Shown one piece after another: positions 7,271 through 15,904 of a DNA stretch of 30,349 bases. The DNA lies in contig CAUEFX010000053.1 in assembly GCA_958477465.1 (NCBI GenBank), forward strand, positions 1-30,349, given 5' to 3'. The stretch comes from an uncultured Bacteroides sp. (lineage in GTDB: Bacteria > Bacteroidota > Bacteroidia > Bacteroidales > Bacteroidaceae). The position numbers were made by a program, and so were the translations under genes. The notes beneath the pieces are model-generated. The model was given only the letters and a program-made list of their open reading frames with translations, had not been told where the DNA came from and ran no database searches. Each line of letters opens with the position of its first letter. Position 1 is the stretch's first letter.

Positions 7271-10200
7271 TTATTCAGCTTCCGTAGCAGTAGCTTCTGT
7301 ATCTTTCTTCTTGCTCAGCATTGTGTAAGCAATCGGAGAAGCAACAAACAGTGAAGACAATGTACCGATGATAACACCCAGAATCATTGCAAATGCAAAG
7401 CTGCGGATAGAATCACCACCGAGGATGAAGATACACAGCAATACGATCAATGTACTTACTGAAGTATTGATTGTACGTGCCAGAGTTGTATTCAGTGAAT
7501 CATTGAACAACTGGCGTTTGTTGCGTTTCGGATATAAACCGAAGAACTCGCGTACACGGTCGAAGATTACCACTTTATCATTGATAGAGTAACCGATAGC
7601 TGTAAGGATAGCACCGATGAATGTCTGGTCTATTTCCAATGAGAACGGAACAATACCCCACAATAATGAGTATGCACCGATAATCATGATCGTATCACAG
7701 GTAAGTGCCACTACAGAACCGATACTGTAAGCAATGTTGCGGAAACGGAGCAGAATGTACAGACCGATAGCGATCAATGCTAAAACTACCGACCAGATAG
7801 CCGATGTCTTGATGTCGTCGGCGATACTTGGACCTACTTTCTGAGAACTGATGATACTACCGCCTGTGTGGTTGTCGCGGTCAATGAAAGTTGCCAATGA
7901 AATATTCTGTGTCAACAGCGGTTTCAATGTCTCATATAAGTACTCCTCAATTTCAGAATCCACATTGCTGCCTTCTTCCTCAATGCGGTAGTTGGTGCTG
8001 ATACGGACAGTCTTCTTGTCGGTACCGATTGCAATAACACTTACGTTGGCATCGCCGAATTTGCTTGCGATCAGTTCACGTACTTGTTCCGGCTCGATTT
8101 GTTCTTCGAATTGTACCTTATAGTTACGTCCACCCGTGAAGTCGATACTCTGGCTTAGACCACGGATTGCGAATGATGCTACACATACCAGAATAATGAC
8201 ACCTGCAATGATGAAAGAACGCTTGTTGTTCTTCATGAAGTCGAAATGAGTATTTACCAACAGGTTCTTGGAGATACTGGAAGTAAATGTCTGGTTCAAC
8301 AGTTTGTCTTTATTCATGTAATGTTCGTAAACCAAACGGGTCATGAATACTGCTGTAAAGAATGAGCAGAGGATACCGATAATCAGTGTAGTGGCAAAAC
8401 CGCGGATAGGACCTGTACCGAAGTTGAACAGGATGATACCGGTAATGATAGACGTTAAGTTGGAGTCGAAGATTGCAGAGAATGCGTTGGAATAACCGTC
8501 AGCCAGTGCTTTTTTCACACCCTTGCCGCTGTGCAGCTCTTCTTTGGTACGTTCGTAGATAAGTACGTTCGCATCCACTGCCATACCGAGTGCCAATACC
8601 ATACCGGCGATACCGGACATTGTCAGTGCGGCCTGGAAGGATGAAAGGATACCCAGTGTGAAGAAGAAGTTGAGGATCAAAGCACCGTTGGCAATCATAC
8701 CCGGGATGAAGCCGTACATAGCGCACATGTAAATCATCAGAAGGATGAGTGCCACTACGAATGAGAAGATACCTGCATTGATGGATTCCTGACCCAATGA
8801 CGGACCGACGATGTCTTCCTGCACGATGTGTGCCGGTGCCGGCATTTTACCTGATTTCAATACGTTTGCCAAGTCTTTGGACTGTTCCGGGCTGAAGTTA
8901 CCGGTGATGATTGAGTTACCGCCGGTGATTTCCGTGCTTACGTTCGGAGCAGAATATACATAGTTATCAAGTACGATTGCAATGGAACGTCCGATGTTCT
9001 GTTTGGTCAGCTGTGCCCAACGGCGTGCACCGTCTGTGTTCATAGACATGCTTACAGAGGGCTTGCCGTGTTGGTCGAAGTCGTCTTTGGCATCTGTTAC
9101 TACATCGCCTTCCAACGGAGCTTTCCCGTTACGTTCGGTAGACTTGATGGCATACAGTTCGAAAATCTGTCCTTTTTTGTCGAAATCGGCAGGAGCGACT
9201 CCCCATTTCAAACGGAGATCTTTGGGAAGTTCTGCTATCACTTCTCTCATGGCCAGGTATTTGTTGACCTCAGCTGTGTCTTTGTAATTGGCATAGCCGA
9301 TGATCGGGCCTTGACCGCTTGAGTTTAATTGGAGGATGGCCAGCAAAGGATGTTCTTTCTTGATCTGTTCCATGTTTATGGAAGTTTCCTGCTGGTCGCC
9401 TTTCAGTGCGGCTGCGATACTGTCGGCAGCACTGATGGCTTTTGCCGGTGTTGCTTCTGCTACTACTTCCTCGGCGGTTGCTTCTTCGGCAGAATCGGCC
9501 TCTACGGTAGTTGTGTTTACAGTCAGAACGTCACGCAACTTGCTGTCTGCAGACTGCATGGCCGGCAGTAATTCTTTGGCAGTATAAGTTTCCCAGAATT
9601 CCAGATTGGCAGAACCTTGGAGAAGTTTTCTTACACGCTCCGGCTCTTTGATACCCGGAAGTTCTACCATGATACGTCCCATTCTGTCTTCAAGACTCTG
9701 GATGTTCGGCTGAACTACACCGAAGCGGTCGATACGTGTACGGAGTACGTTATAAGAGTTTTCTACGGCAGCTTTTACTTCTGAACGCAATACTTTTTCT
9801 ACGTCAGCATCAGATGATTTCTGGTTAACTTTGTCTTTTAACTGTTGTGTTGCAAAGAGTTCGGAAAGTTTAGCGTCCGGTGCTATTCTGTGGTATTCTC
9901 TGATGAAAAGAGTGATAACGTCGTCCTGGCTGTTGGTAGCTTGTTTAGCTGCGGTTGCCAGTGCCTGATTGAAATTCTCATCGGGCTTGTTATCGGCCAG
10001 TGCTTTAATAACATCGGGTATGGATACTTCAAGGATAACGTTCATACCGCCCTTAAGGTCCAAACCTAAACTGATCTCCATTTCACGACACTGTTTCAGC
10101 GTATAATTACCCAACCATACTTTCTCGTTTGAAAGAGAGTCGAGGTAGTCCTGTTCTACTTTTGTATCACCGTTCGCTATCTCTTTTGCCTTATTGGTAT

Positions 10201-10291
10201 AATGGCGGGTAACGAAGGAGAAAGAGAGGTAGAACACGCATACCAGCATGAGTAATACCGCAAAAACTTTTACAAATCCTTTGTTTTGCAT
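7271..10291 (-). CDS. secDF: Protein translocase subunit SecDF (fusion)
   Basis: At 1006 residues this is SecD and SecF joined in one chain, as usual in Bacteroidetes. It sits in the inner membrane and uses the proton gradient to help Sec-exported proteins leave the translocon. The SecD part has GLDLKGG near residue 75 after the first membrane segment, a large periplasmic region, and the membrane motif AVDANVLIYERTKEEL near 570. The SecF part begins near 680 with IDFTGGRNY and has SINDKVVIFDR near 905. An Ala/Glu-rich stretch at about 257-300 interrupts the periplasmic part and is probably a flexible insertion. The gene has its own promoter and a strong terminator. Confidence 0.96.
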   Translation of the reverse strand: MQNKGFVKVFAVLLMLVCVFYLSFSFVTRHYTNKAKEIANGDTKVEQDYLDSLSNEKVWLGNYTLKQCREMEISLGLDLKGGMNVILEVSIPDVIKALADNKPDENFNQALATAAKQATNSQDDVITLFIREYHRIAPDAKLSELFATQQLKDKVNQKSSDADVEKVLRSEVKAAVENSYNVLRTRIDRFGVVQPNIQSLEDRMGRIMVELPGIKEPERVRKLLQGSANLEFWETYTAKELLPAMQSADSKLRDVLTVNTTTVEADSAEEATAEEVVAEATPAKAISAADSIAAALKGDQQETSINMEQIKKEHPLLAILQLNSSGQGPIIGYANYKDTAEVNKYLAMREVIAELPKDLRLKWGVAPADFDKKGQIFELYAIKSTERNGKAPLEGDVVTDAKDDFDQHGKPSVSMSMNTDGARRWAQLTKQNIGRSIAIVLDNYVYSAPNVSTEITGGNSIITGNFSPEQSKDLANVLKSGKMPAPAHIVQEDIVGPSLGQESINAGIFSFVVALILLMIYMCAMYGFIPGMIANGALILNFFFTLGILSSFQAALTMSGIAGMVLALGMAVDANVLIYERTKEELHSGKGVKKALADGYSNAFSAIFDSNLTSIITGIILFNFGTGPIRGFATTLIIGILCSFFTAVFMTRLVYEHYMNKDKLLNQTFTSSISKNLLVNTHFDFMKNNKRSFIIAGVIILVCVASFAIRGLSQSIDFTGGRNYKVQFEEQIEPEQVRELIASKFGDANVSVIAIGTDKKTVRISTNYRIEEEGSNVDSEIEEYLYETLKPLLTQNISLATFIDRDNHTGGSIISSQKVGPSIADDIKTSAIWSVVLALIAIGLYILLRFRNIAYSIGSVVALTCDTIMIIGAYSLLWGIVPFSLEIDQTFIGAILTAIGYSINDKVVIFDRVREFFGLYPKRNKRQLFNDSLNTTLARTINTSVSTLIVLLCIFILGGDSIRSFAFAMILGVIIGTLSSLFVASPIAYTMLSKKKDTEATATEAE

Positions 10292-10347
10292 TTTACTTTT
10301 AATTTATTATGATTACTTTTTTAATTAATTCTGTCGTTATAAGGCTG

Positions 10348-10379
10348 CAAATATAGTTTTTTTTCACATCAAGTGGCAA
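10348..10379 (-). promoter_or_regulatory. Putative secDF promoter
   Basis: On the minus strand TATATTTG (10355-10348) is a perfect -7 box. TTG (10379-10377) lies 21 bp upstream. The predicted leader to the ATG at 10291 is about 50 nt. Confidence 0.65.
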
Positions 10380-10448
10380 TTAGCAGTCAAATATTTGAGT
10401 TTAAAGCCGTATTTTGCCGTTAAGCTGATATTTCTCTCAAAGAAATAA

Positions 10449-10491
10449 AATTTATCTCCGGAGGATTGTTGTTCTCTTCCGGGGATAAATT
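10449..10491 (-). terminator. Probable terminator of the dcp-like gene
   Basis: AATTTATCTCCGGA (10449-10462) pairs with TCCGGGGATAAATT (10478-10491) over 14 positions, with one T-G position. On the minus strand the stem is followed by a T-rich run (complement of 10440-10448). A second, outer pair of arms (TTAAAGCCG 10401-10409, CGGCTTTAA 10495-10503) encloses it. Confidence 0.65.
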
Positions 10492-10537
10492 CATCGGCTT
10501 TAAGTCCCTGTTTGATGCCCCCTCTTTGAACGGGCTC

Positions 10538-12625
10538 TTAATTCATCCCTCTGTTTCTTAACATCGGTTCCAGTTGCGGCTCTGCTCCCCGGAAATTTTT
10601 GTAAAGTGTCATCGGATCTTCGCTGTCACCTTTTTCGAGCACATTGGAACGGAACAGGTCGGCTGTTGTCTTGTCGAAGATGCCGTGTTCCTTGAAGGCT
10701 TCAAATGCGTCGTTGTCCAGCACATTTGCCCAGAGATAGCTGTAGTATCCCGCAGCATATCCGCCGATGATGTGGTTGAAGTAGGTGGTGCGGTAACGCG
10801 GGGCTATTTCGGGGATAAGCCCTAACTTGTCCATGGCTTCTTTTTCGTAGGAGATCACATCCAGATTCTTTACATCTGTCAGGTTGTGCAGGTTCATGTC
10901 GAGGATGGCGGCAGCCAGTAACTCCGTGGTCATGAATCCTTGGTTGAAAGTCTTCTGTTCTAATATCTTATTGATAAGTGAGTCGGGTATCACTTCTCCC
11001 GTCCGGTAGTGTTTCGCATACATTTTCAGCACTTCGGGTTCGGTGGCCCAGTGTTCGTTTATTTGTGAAGGAAGTTCTACAAAATCACGGACAACATTGG
11101 TGCCCGAAATTCCTTTGTAATTACATTTGGTCAACAGTCCGTGGAGTCCGTGTCCGAATTCATGGAAGAGTGTCTCCACTTCGTCCATCGTCAGCAAGGA
11201 GGGCGTATCGCCTACCGGTTTGGTGAAGCTGGCTACATTGCAGACCAGCGGACGGATATCTCCCTGTTGTTCCCGGTAATTGCTCATCCAGGCACCTCCG
11301 CTTTTCCCGGGGCGCGGGAAGTAGTCCACATAGAAGATTCCCAAGTGGGAGCCGTCGGCATCTTTTACTTCGAAAACTTCCACATCGGGGTGGTAAACCG
11401 GAATGTTCGGCAGTTTTGTCAATGTGATTCCATACAGTTTATTGGCTACCGCAAAAGCACCTTCACGTACATTCTCCAGCTGGAAGTAGGGCTTGGTCTC
11501 TTCCTCGTCCAGATTGTATTTCTCTTTACGCAATTTCTCGGTGTAGTACCACCAGTCCCAGGCTTCCAGTTTTTCACCTTTGCCCTCTTTGTCCATCAGC
11601 TTTTGCAATTCGCTGGCTTCTGCTTTGGCTTTGGGCAGGGAGTGGTTCCACAGGTTGTTGAGAAAGTCCATTACAGTGGTTGAGTTTTTGGCCATTGTAT
11701 TGTCCAGAACGAAGTTCGAGTAACAGTCAAAGCCCAATAAATTGGCTTTCTCAAGGCGTAGGCTGACAATTTTGGTGATTACTTCCTTGTTGTCGTTCTT
11801 GTCATTGTTATTGCCGCGGTGGGTGTATGCTTTGTACATCTTCTCGCGGAGCGGGCGGTTCTCTGAATACTGCAGGAAGGGCAGGCGGCTGGCGTTGTGC
11901 AAAGTAAACAGCCATTTCCCTTCTTGACCGGCGGCTTTGGCTTCTTCCGCCGCGCTTTGGCGGAACCATTCGGGCAGTCCCGCAAGGTCTTCTTCTTTCT
12001 CTACAAAGAGCTGGAAGGCATTGTTCTCATTCAATATATTGTTGCTGAAAGTGATGCCGAGAGTCGACAGCTCTTTGTTGATTTCGCGCAGACGCGCTTG
12101 TTTGTCGGCGGGCAGGTTGGCTCCCGAACGGACAAAATCCTTGTAAGTCTTATCCAGCAGACGCTCCTGTTCGGTGGTAAGGTGCAGGCTGCTTTTCTGC
12201 TGATATACGGCATCTACCTTCTTGAACAGTTCCTGGTTGAGGGAGATGTTGTCGCTGTGCTCGGAAAGCACCGGTGCTATTTTTATGGAAAGCTCGGTCA
12301 GTGCGTCTGTTGTTTCTGCATCTGTCATGTTGTAAAAGACGGCACTTACTCGGTCTAATATGGGCGAACTGTTGTCCAGCGCTACGATTGTGTTTTCAAA
12401 CGTGGGCGCTTCGTCCTTTTCAATGATTGCTTTAATGTTCCGGTTTTGCTCTTCTATACCTTTCAGAAAAGCCGGTTCGTAATGTTCCAGCTTGATTTTG
12501 TCAAAAGGCGGAACACCATACTCGGTTTGAAATTCGTTTAGAAACGGATTACTCTCCGTTTTCGTGGTGCAGGAGTACATCATACAACTTGCGGCTAAAA
12601 TGATTACTGTTTTTTTTAGTTCCAT
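10538..12625 (-). CDS. dcp: M3-family zinc peptidyl-dipeptidase, lipoprotein
   Basis: This 695-residue protein matches the M3 (thimet oligopeptidase / Dcp) family, whose bacterial members remove C-terminal dipeptides from peptides. The zinc site is LFHEFGHGLHG near residue 487: HExxH supplies two His ligands and the catalytic Glu. The downstream ELPSQINEHWA probably supplies the third ligand. The length is normal for Dcp. The N-terminus is a signal with a Cys at the end of MYSC, so the enzyme is probably a lipoprotein in the envelope rather than cytosolic like E. coli Dcp. It lies 39 bp after the EEP-family gene and is probably the last gene of that operon. A role in digesting peptides released in the periplasm is inferred. 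Confidence 0.9.
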   Translation of the reverse strand: MELKKTVIILAASCMMYSCTTKTESNPFLNEFQTEYGVPPFDKIKLEHYEPAFLKGIEEQNRNIKAIIEKDEAPTFENTIVALDNSSPILDRVSAVFYNMTDAETTDALTELSIKIAPVLSEHSDNISLNQELFKKVDAVYQQKSSLHLTTEQERLLDKTYKDFVRSGANLPADKQARLREINKELSTLGITFSNNILNENNAFQLFVEKEEDLAGLPEWFRQSAAEEAKAAGQEGKWLFTLHNASRLPFLQYSENRPLREKMYKAYTHRGNNNDKNDNKEVITKIVSLRLEKANLLGFDCYSNFVLDNTMAKNSTTVMDFLNNLWNHSLPKAKAEASELQKLMDKEGKGEKLEAWDWWYYTEKLRKEKYNLDEEETKPYFQLENVREGAFAVANKLYGITLTKLPNIPVYHPDVEVFEVKDADGSHLGIFYVDYFPRPGKSGGAWMSNYREQQGDIRPLVCNVASFTKPVGDTPSLLTMDEVETLFHEFGHGLHGLLTKCNYKGISGTNVVRDFVELPSQINEHWATEPEVLKMYAKHYRTGEVIPDSLINKILEQKTFNQGFMTTELLAAAILDMNLHNLTDVKNLDVISYEKEAMDKLGLIPEIAPRYRTTYFNHIIGGYAAGYYSYLWANVLDNDAFEAFKEHGIFDKTTADLFRSNVLEKGDSEDPMTLYKNFRGAEPQLEPMLRNRGMN

Positions 12626-12664
12626 AGGTATTATAATTAAGTTATTGTCGTATTATTTAGTGAA

Positions 12665-13759
12665 TTATCTTTTTGATACATAGCACCATATCGGGTAATG
12701 GTCGGAGGCTTTTATAGAGCGGTCCACCGTGCAGTTGTACGCCCTCAGGTTTCTGCTGATCAGGATATTGTCTATCCGGAAATAGAACTTATTCTGATTA
12801 TAGGAGATCCCCAATCCTTGTCCCGATTCGGTGAAAGCATCATTCAGATTCTCGGCTATCACCCGGTGGGTGTAAGAGATTGCCGTGTCGTTAAAATCAC
12901 CGCATACAATCACATACGGATGGCGGGAAGCTACAATTTCGGCTGCAATGACATCGGCTTGCCGGGCCCGGATGGCGGAAGCCTCTGCCAGCTTACCGAC
13001 CAGATGTTGGGCACCGCTTTTCACTTTATGGGCATTGGGCTCTTTCAGCATCTCCTCGTATACCGCTTTGTCTGCTTTAGTCAGTTTGTTGGACTCCAGA
13101 TGGTTGTTGATAAGGGTGACGGTGTCTCCCTTTATTTTCAACTCATAGACGGCAGAACCGTTGTAGCTGCTGTCGTATTGCAGCTTTCGTGCCGAAAGGA
13201 TCGGAAACCGGGAATAGAGAGCTATCCGGTTATTGCCCTTCTCCTGGCCTACACGCAGAAAATGGCGGTAAGGGTAGGCTTTCATGCCCTCCTCCACTTC
13301 TTTGGCGTTCAGATGTATTTTGGCCGTCGGAGAGACGTTGTGCTCCTGCAGGCAGATAATGTCGGCATCGCTCTTGCGGAGGTATTCGAGTACCGGATTT
13401 TTCCCGTTCTCTTTTTCCATGTTGCCAAAGGACATGATGTTGTAGGACAGTACCTTAATGCTTCCCTCCGGAATATCTGCTGCGTGGAGGTTGACGGGAA
13501 GATAGGCCCGGATTTGCGGATAGCAGAACACAAAGCCGAGTATAGGCAGCAGGGCGAACTTGTAGTGTACGATCAGCCAGAATACGAAGAAACAGAAATT
13601 GACGGACAGGAAAATAGGAAAGGTAAGCCCCATGCATGATTCGACCGGATGTATCATGGGGGAAAAGTAGGGGCTGTAGGCTGTCAGCAGGAGCATCCCG
13701 ACAAAGAATGCATTGACAGCTAAAATCAGATAAGCGAAGACTTTTCCGACGTGTTTCAT
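12665..13759 (-). CDS. Membrane-anchored endonuclease/exonuclease/phosphatase (EEP) family protein
   Basis: This 364-residue protein has three hydrophobic segments within residues 8-85 and then an EEP domain to the end. The EEP signature is complete: KVLSYNIMSFG near 103, DIICLQEH (the metal-binding Glu), NNHLES, VCGDFNDT and, near the C-terminus, SDHYPIWC (the Asp-His pair). The family cleaves phosphodiesters or phosphomonoesters in nucleic acids, phosphoinositides or sphingolipids. The membrane anchor suggests a lipid or extracytoplasmic substrate, but the sequence does not identify it. The gene is 3 bp after the second rhomboid gene, so it belongs to the same operon. Confidence 0.88.
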   Translation of the reverse strand: MKHVGKVFAYLILAVNAFFVGMLLLTAYSPYFSPMIHPVESCMGLTFPIFLSVNFCFFVFWLIVHYKFALLPILGFVFCYPQIRAYLPVNLHAADIPEGSIKVLSYNIMSFGNMEKENGKNPVLEYLRKSDADIICLQEHNVSPTAKIHLNAKEVEEGMKAYPYRHFLRVGQEKGNNRIALYSRFPILSARKLQYDSSYNGSAVYELKIKGDTVTLINNHLESNKLTKADKAVYEEMLKEPNAHKVKSGAQHLVGKLAEASAIRARQADVIAAEIVASRHPYVIVCGDFNDTAISYTHRVIAENLNDAFTESGQGLGISYNQNKFYFRIDNILISRNLRAYNCTVDRSIKASDHYPIWCYVSKR

Positions 13760-13762
13760 ACT

Positions 13763-14662
13763 TTATTTTTTACTTGCATCGAAGAGGCTTTTCTTCTCTT
13801 CGGTAGTGAGGCTCTCGTATCCTGACTTTTTCAACTTATCGAGAATGCGGTCCACTTCATCCGACTGTGCCTTCTTACGGGCATTGTAATCATAGTCCTG
13901 TTCGCGACTGTAATTGCTGTAATGCACTTTCATCTTAGGCTTGCGCTTCCACGTATCTTTGCGGAAAAGAGAACCCGCTCCATCCAGTATCTTGTTTATC
14001 CAGGCAGTGACATCTGTGCCTTTGTTCAGGCTGGCGGCAAACCAAAGGCCTGCCAGTGCACCGCCCAAATGGGCTATGTGCCCTCCGGCATTGCCGGAAG
14101 TGATGAACAGTAGGTCGGTCAGGACCACGATAGCGGCCAGGTATTTTAAGCGGATGGTGCCGAACAGGAAAAGGCGTATGGGGTAGTTGGGCTCGCGATA
14201 GGCGGTTGCCACCACGATGGCAAGTACGGATGCGGAGGCGCCTACCATTGTCGACCATTCCACCATGGGGCGGAAATAAGGAAACAGGTTGTAGGAGATC
14301 ATGTACAATAATCCTCCGCATACACCTCCCAGAATGTATAGACCGCGCAAATGCTTGCCGGAAAAGAAGTAAAGGAACAACTGACCGAACCAGTAGAGCC
14401 AAAGCATATTGAACAGGATATGCATCAGACCGGCATGCATGAACATATAGGTGAACAGCGACCACGGTTGCAGGATGAAGCGGGTGAAAGAGGCCGGCAG
14501 CGCCAGCAACTCGAATATCCCGGCTGCACTCCTGTTGAACAACTGCAACAGGATGTTTACCAGAGCCGTCGCTACAAAAACGCCTACATTGATGTATATA
14601 AGCTGTATAAAGATATTTCCCCTGCGAAAGGCTTCTTTAAGATCAGTTATAATATGTCCCAT
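13763..14662 (-). CDS. Rhomboid-family intramembrane serine protease with C-terminal DUF6576-like tail
   Basis: The 299-residue protein has about six membrane segments and the rhomboid motifs: MHAGLMHILFNM (TM2), GASAS with the nucleophile Ser143 (TM4), and GGHIAHLGG with the catalytic His198 (TM6). Rhomboids cleave membrane proteins within the bilayer. The usual GxSG is GASA here. After the membrane domain comes a basic, probably cytosolic tail of about 80 residues ending DRILDKLKKSGYESLT and EEKKSLFDASKK, a tail seen in other Bacteroidetes rhomboids (DUF6576). Its start codon lies inside the end of the preceding rhomboid gene (20-bp overlap), suggesting coupled translation. Confidence 0.92.
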   Translation of the reverse strand: MGHIITDLKEAFRRGNIFIQLIYINVGVFVATALVNILLQLFNRSAAGIFELLALPASFTRFILQPWSLFTYMFMHAGLMHILFNMLWLYWFGQLFLYFFSGKHLRGLYILGGVCGGLLYMISYNLFPYFRPMVEWSTMVGASASVLAIVVATAYREPNYPIRLFLFGTIRLKYLAAIVVLTDLLFITSGNAGGHIAHLGGALAGLWFAASLNKGTDVTAWINKILDGAGSLFRKDTWKRKPKMKVHYSNYSREQDYDYNARKKAQSDEVDRILDKLKKSGYESLTTEEKKSLFDASKK

Positions 14663-15320
14663 GATTGTTGTTTTTTTTCTTCCAATACATAATCAGGATA
14701 AATCCGAATATCATTCCTCCCAAGTGGGCAAAATGGGCTACGTTGTCATTCGGATTATTGGCGAATCCGGAATACAGCTCGATCAGGGCATAGCCGATAA
14801 CAAAATATTTGGCCTTGATCGGGAAGGGAAGCGGGAAGATGAACAATTGCTGATTGGGAAACAGCATTCCGAAACCTAACAGGATGGCATATACGGCTCC
14901 TGAAGCACCCACGGTATTCATCAGGTTCAGGTAGTCGCTCATGGGGATGGTTCCGCTGAAAGTCTGAACCATGGAATATCCTGAAAGGGTGGTCTGGTAC
15001 TCGATGAATTGCACGATCTCCTGAATAAGTCCGGCGCCGATACCGCAGAGGATGTAGTAGAACAGGAAACGTTTCGGCCCCCATACCTGTTCGAGAATAC
15101 GTCCGAACATCCACACGGCGAACATGTTGAAGAAAAGGTGCGTGAACCCTCCATGCATGAACATATAGGTTATCAGCTGGGCGGGGTTAAAGTCCTTGGC
15201 CATGAAAAAATGCAGGCCTAAATAATTGGCAAGATCTATACCGTAACTTTGTGCAACGATTGTTCCTAAATAAAACAGTACATTGATAATTATCAGGTTT
15301 TTAGTAACTGTAGGCATCAT
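14643..15320 (-). CDS. Rhomboid-family intramembrane serine protease
   Basis: This 225-residue compact rhomboid has six predicted membrane segments and almost no soluble parts. The motifs are intact: MHGGFTHLFFNM (TM2), GASGAVYAIL with Ser140, and AHFAHLGG with His199. It is therefore predicted to be an active intramembrane protease. It is the first gene of the unit rhomboid - rhomboid - EEP - dcp-like. The two rhomboids differ in length and loops, so they are not a recent tandem duplication. Substrates cannot be predicted from the sequence. Confidence 0.93.
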   Translation of the reverse strand: MMPTVTKNLIIINVLFYLGTIVAQSYGIDLANYLGLHFFMAKDFNPAQLITYMFMHGGFTHLFFNMFAVWMFGRILEQVWGPKRFLFYYILCGIGAGLIQEIVQFIEYQTTLSGYSMVQTFSGTIPMSDYLNLMNTVGASGAVYAILLGFGMLFPNQQLFIFPLPFPIKAKYFVIGYALIELYSGFANNPNDNVAHFAHLGGMIFGFILIMYWKKKNNNHGTYYN

Positions 15321-15361
15321 ATATTCGAGTCTCTGTTTATACTAAATGCAAGTAATGGTTG

Positions 15362-15369
15362 CAAAAATA
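15362..15369 (-). promoter_or_regulatory. Putative -7 box of the rhomboid operon
   Basis: TATTTTTG on the minus strand matches TAnnTTTG and sits 41 bp before the first ATG. The element expected 19-21 bp upstream is weak (CTG at 15393-15391), so confidence is moderate. Confidence 0.45.
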
Positions 15370-15452
15370 CGAATAAATTCTGTTTTAAAGCAGAAAAACG
15401 AACTCCTATTAGCTCTTTTTCAGCAAATTGATGTGTTTTTTTGATGTTTTTA

Positions 15453-15483
15453 TTTGATATATTGTTTGGTTACTCTATATTTG
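15453..15483 (+). promoter_or_regulatory. Putative promoter of the HU gene
   Basis: TTTG (15453-15456) and TATATTTG (15476-15483) are separated by exactly 19 bp, a full match to the Bacteroidetes pattern. The leader to the ATG at 15546 is about 55 nt. This promoter also settles the start: a longer frame opening at 15441 would begin upstream of it. Confidence 0.8.
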
Positions 15484-15545
15484 TGAGGATTTTATGTCGT
15501 CTATCTTTTTGTCTAATACATATATTAATTAATCATTTACGAATT

Positions 15546-15818
15546 ATGAATAAGGCTGAACTTATTAATGCTATCGCAGCTGAGTCTGGTTTGAGCAAAG
15601 CTGACTCAAAAAAGGCACTTGATGCTTTTGTGTCTTCAGTAACTGGCGCTTTAAAAGGTGGCGACAAAGTTTCTTTGGTTGGCTTCGGCACTTTCTCCGT
15701 TTCTGAGAGAGCAGAAAGAACCGGCATTAACCCTTCTACAAAACAGGCTATCACTATTCCGGCAAAGAAAGTTGCTAAGTTTAAAGCTGGCGCAGAACTT
15801 TCCGAAGCTGTGGAATAA
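15546..15818 (+). CDS. HU-family nucleoid DNA-binding protein
   Basis: The 90-residue protein beginning MNKAELINAIAAESGLS has the size and full pattern of HU. Two helices come first, then the VSLVGFGTFSV dimer core, the arm region RTGINPSTKQAITIPA with the Pro that intercalates into bent DNA, and the C-terminal helix KVAKFKAGAELSEAV. HU is a small dimer that bends DNA and organises the nucleoid. I chose the ATG at 15546 because it gives the canonical N-terminus; 35 further codons upstream are open but lie over the promoter. The gene is monocistronic, with its own terminator. Confidence 0.95.
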   Translation: MNKAELINAIAAESGLSKADSKKALDAFVSSVTGALKGGDKVSLVGFGTFSVSERAERTGINPSTKQAITIPAKKVAKFKAGAELSEAVE

Positions 15819-15840
15819 GCTATATAGTTGAAAGATTTAC

Positions 15841-15872
15841 AAAAAAGGAGACGCGCTAACGTCTCCTTTTTT
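15841..15872 (+). terminator. Terminator of the HU gene
   Basis: GGAGAC (15847-15852) pairs with GTCTCC (15861-15866). A6 before and T6 after extend this to a 12-bp stem with an 8-nt loop. It is a textbook intrinsic terminator placed 22 bp after the HU stop. Confidence 0.88.
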
Positions 15873-15873
15873 G

Positions 15874-15881
15874 TATCTTTG
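15874..15881 (+). promoter_or_regulatory. Putative -7 box of argS
   Basis: TATCTTTG matches TAnnTTTG perfectly and starts two bases after the T run of the HU terminator. The place of the -33 element is occupied by the terminator stem and shows no TTG. The leader to the ATG at 15905 would be about 18 nt. Confidence 0.5.
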
Positions 15882-15904
15882 CGCGCAGAAAATAATTGTA
15901 AGAT

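Noticed and set aside
12698..13639. 313-codon plus-strand frame
   Set aside because: It lies wholly antisense to the EEP-family gene, whose catalytic motifs are complete; the translation has no family-like pattern.
15441..15545. N-terminal extension of HU by 35 codons
   Set aside because: The extension covers the promoter and is hydrophobic; starting at 15546 gives the canonical 90-residue HU.
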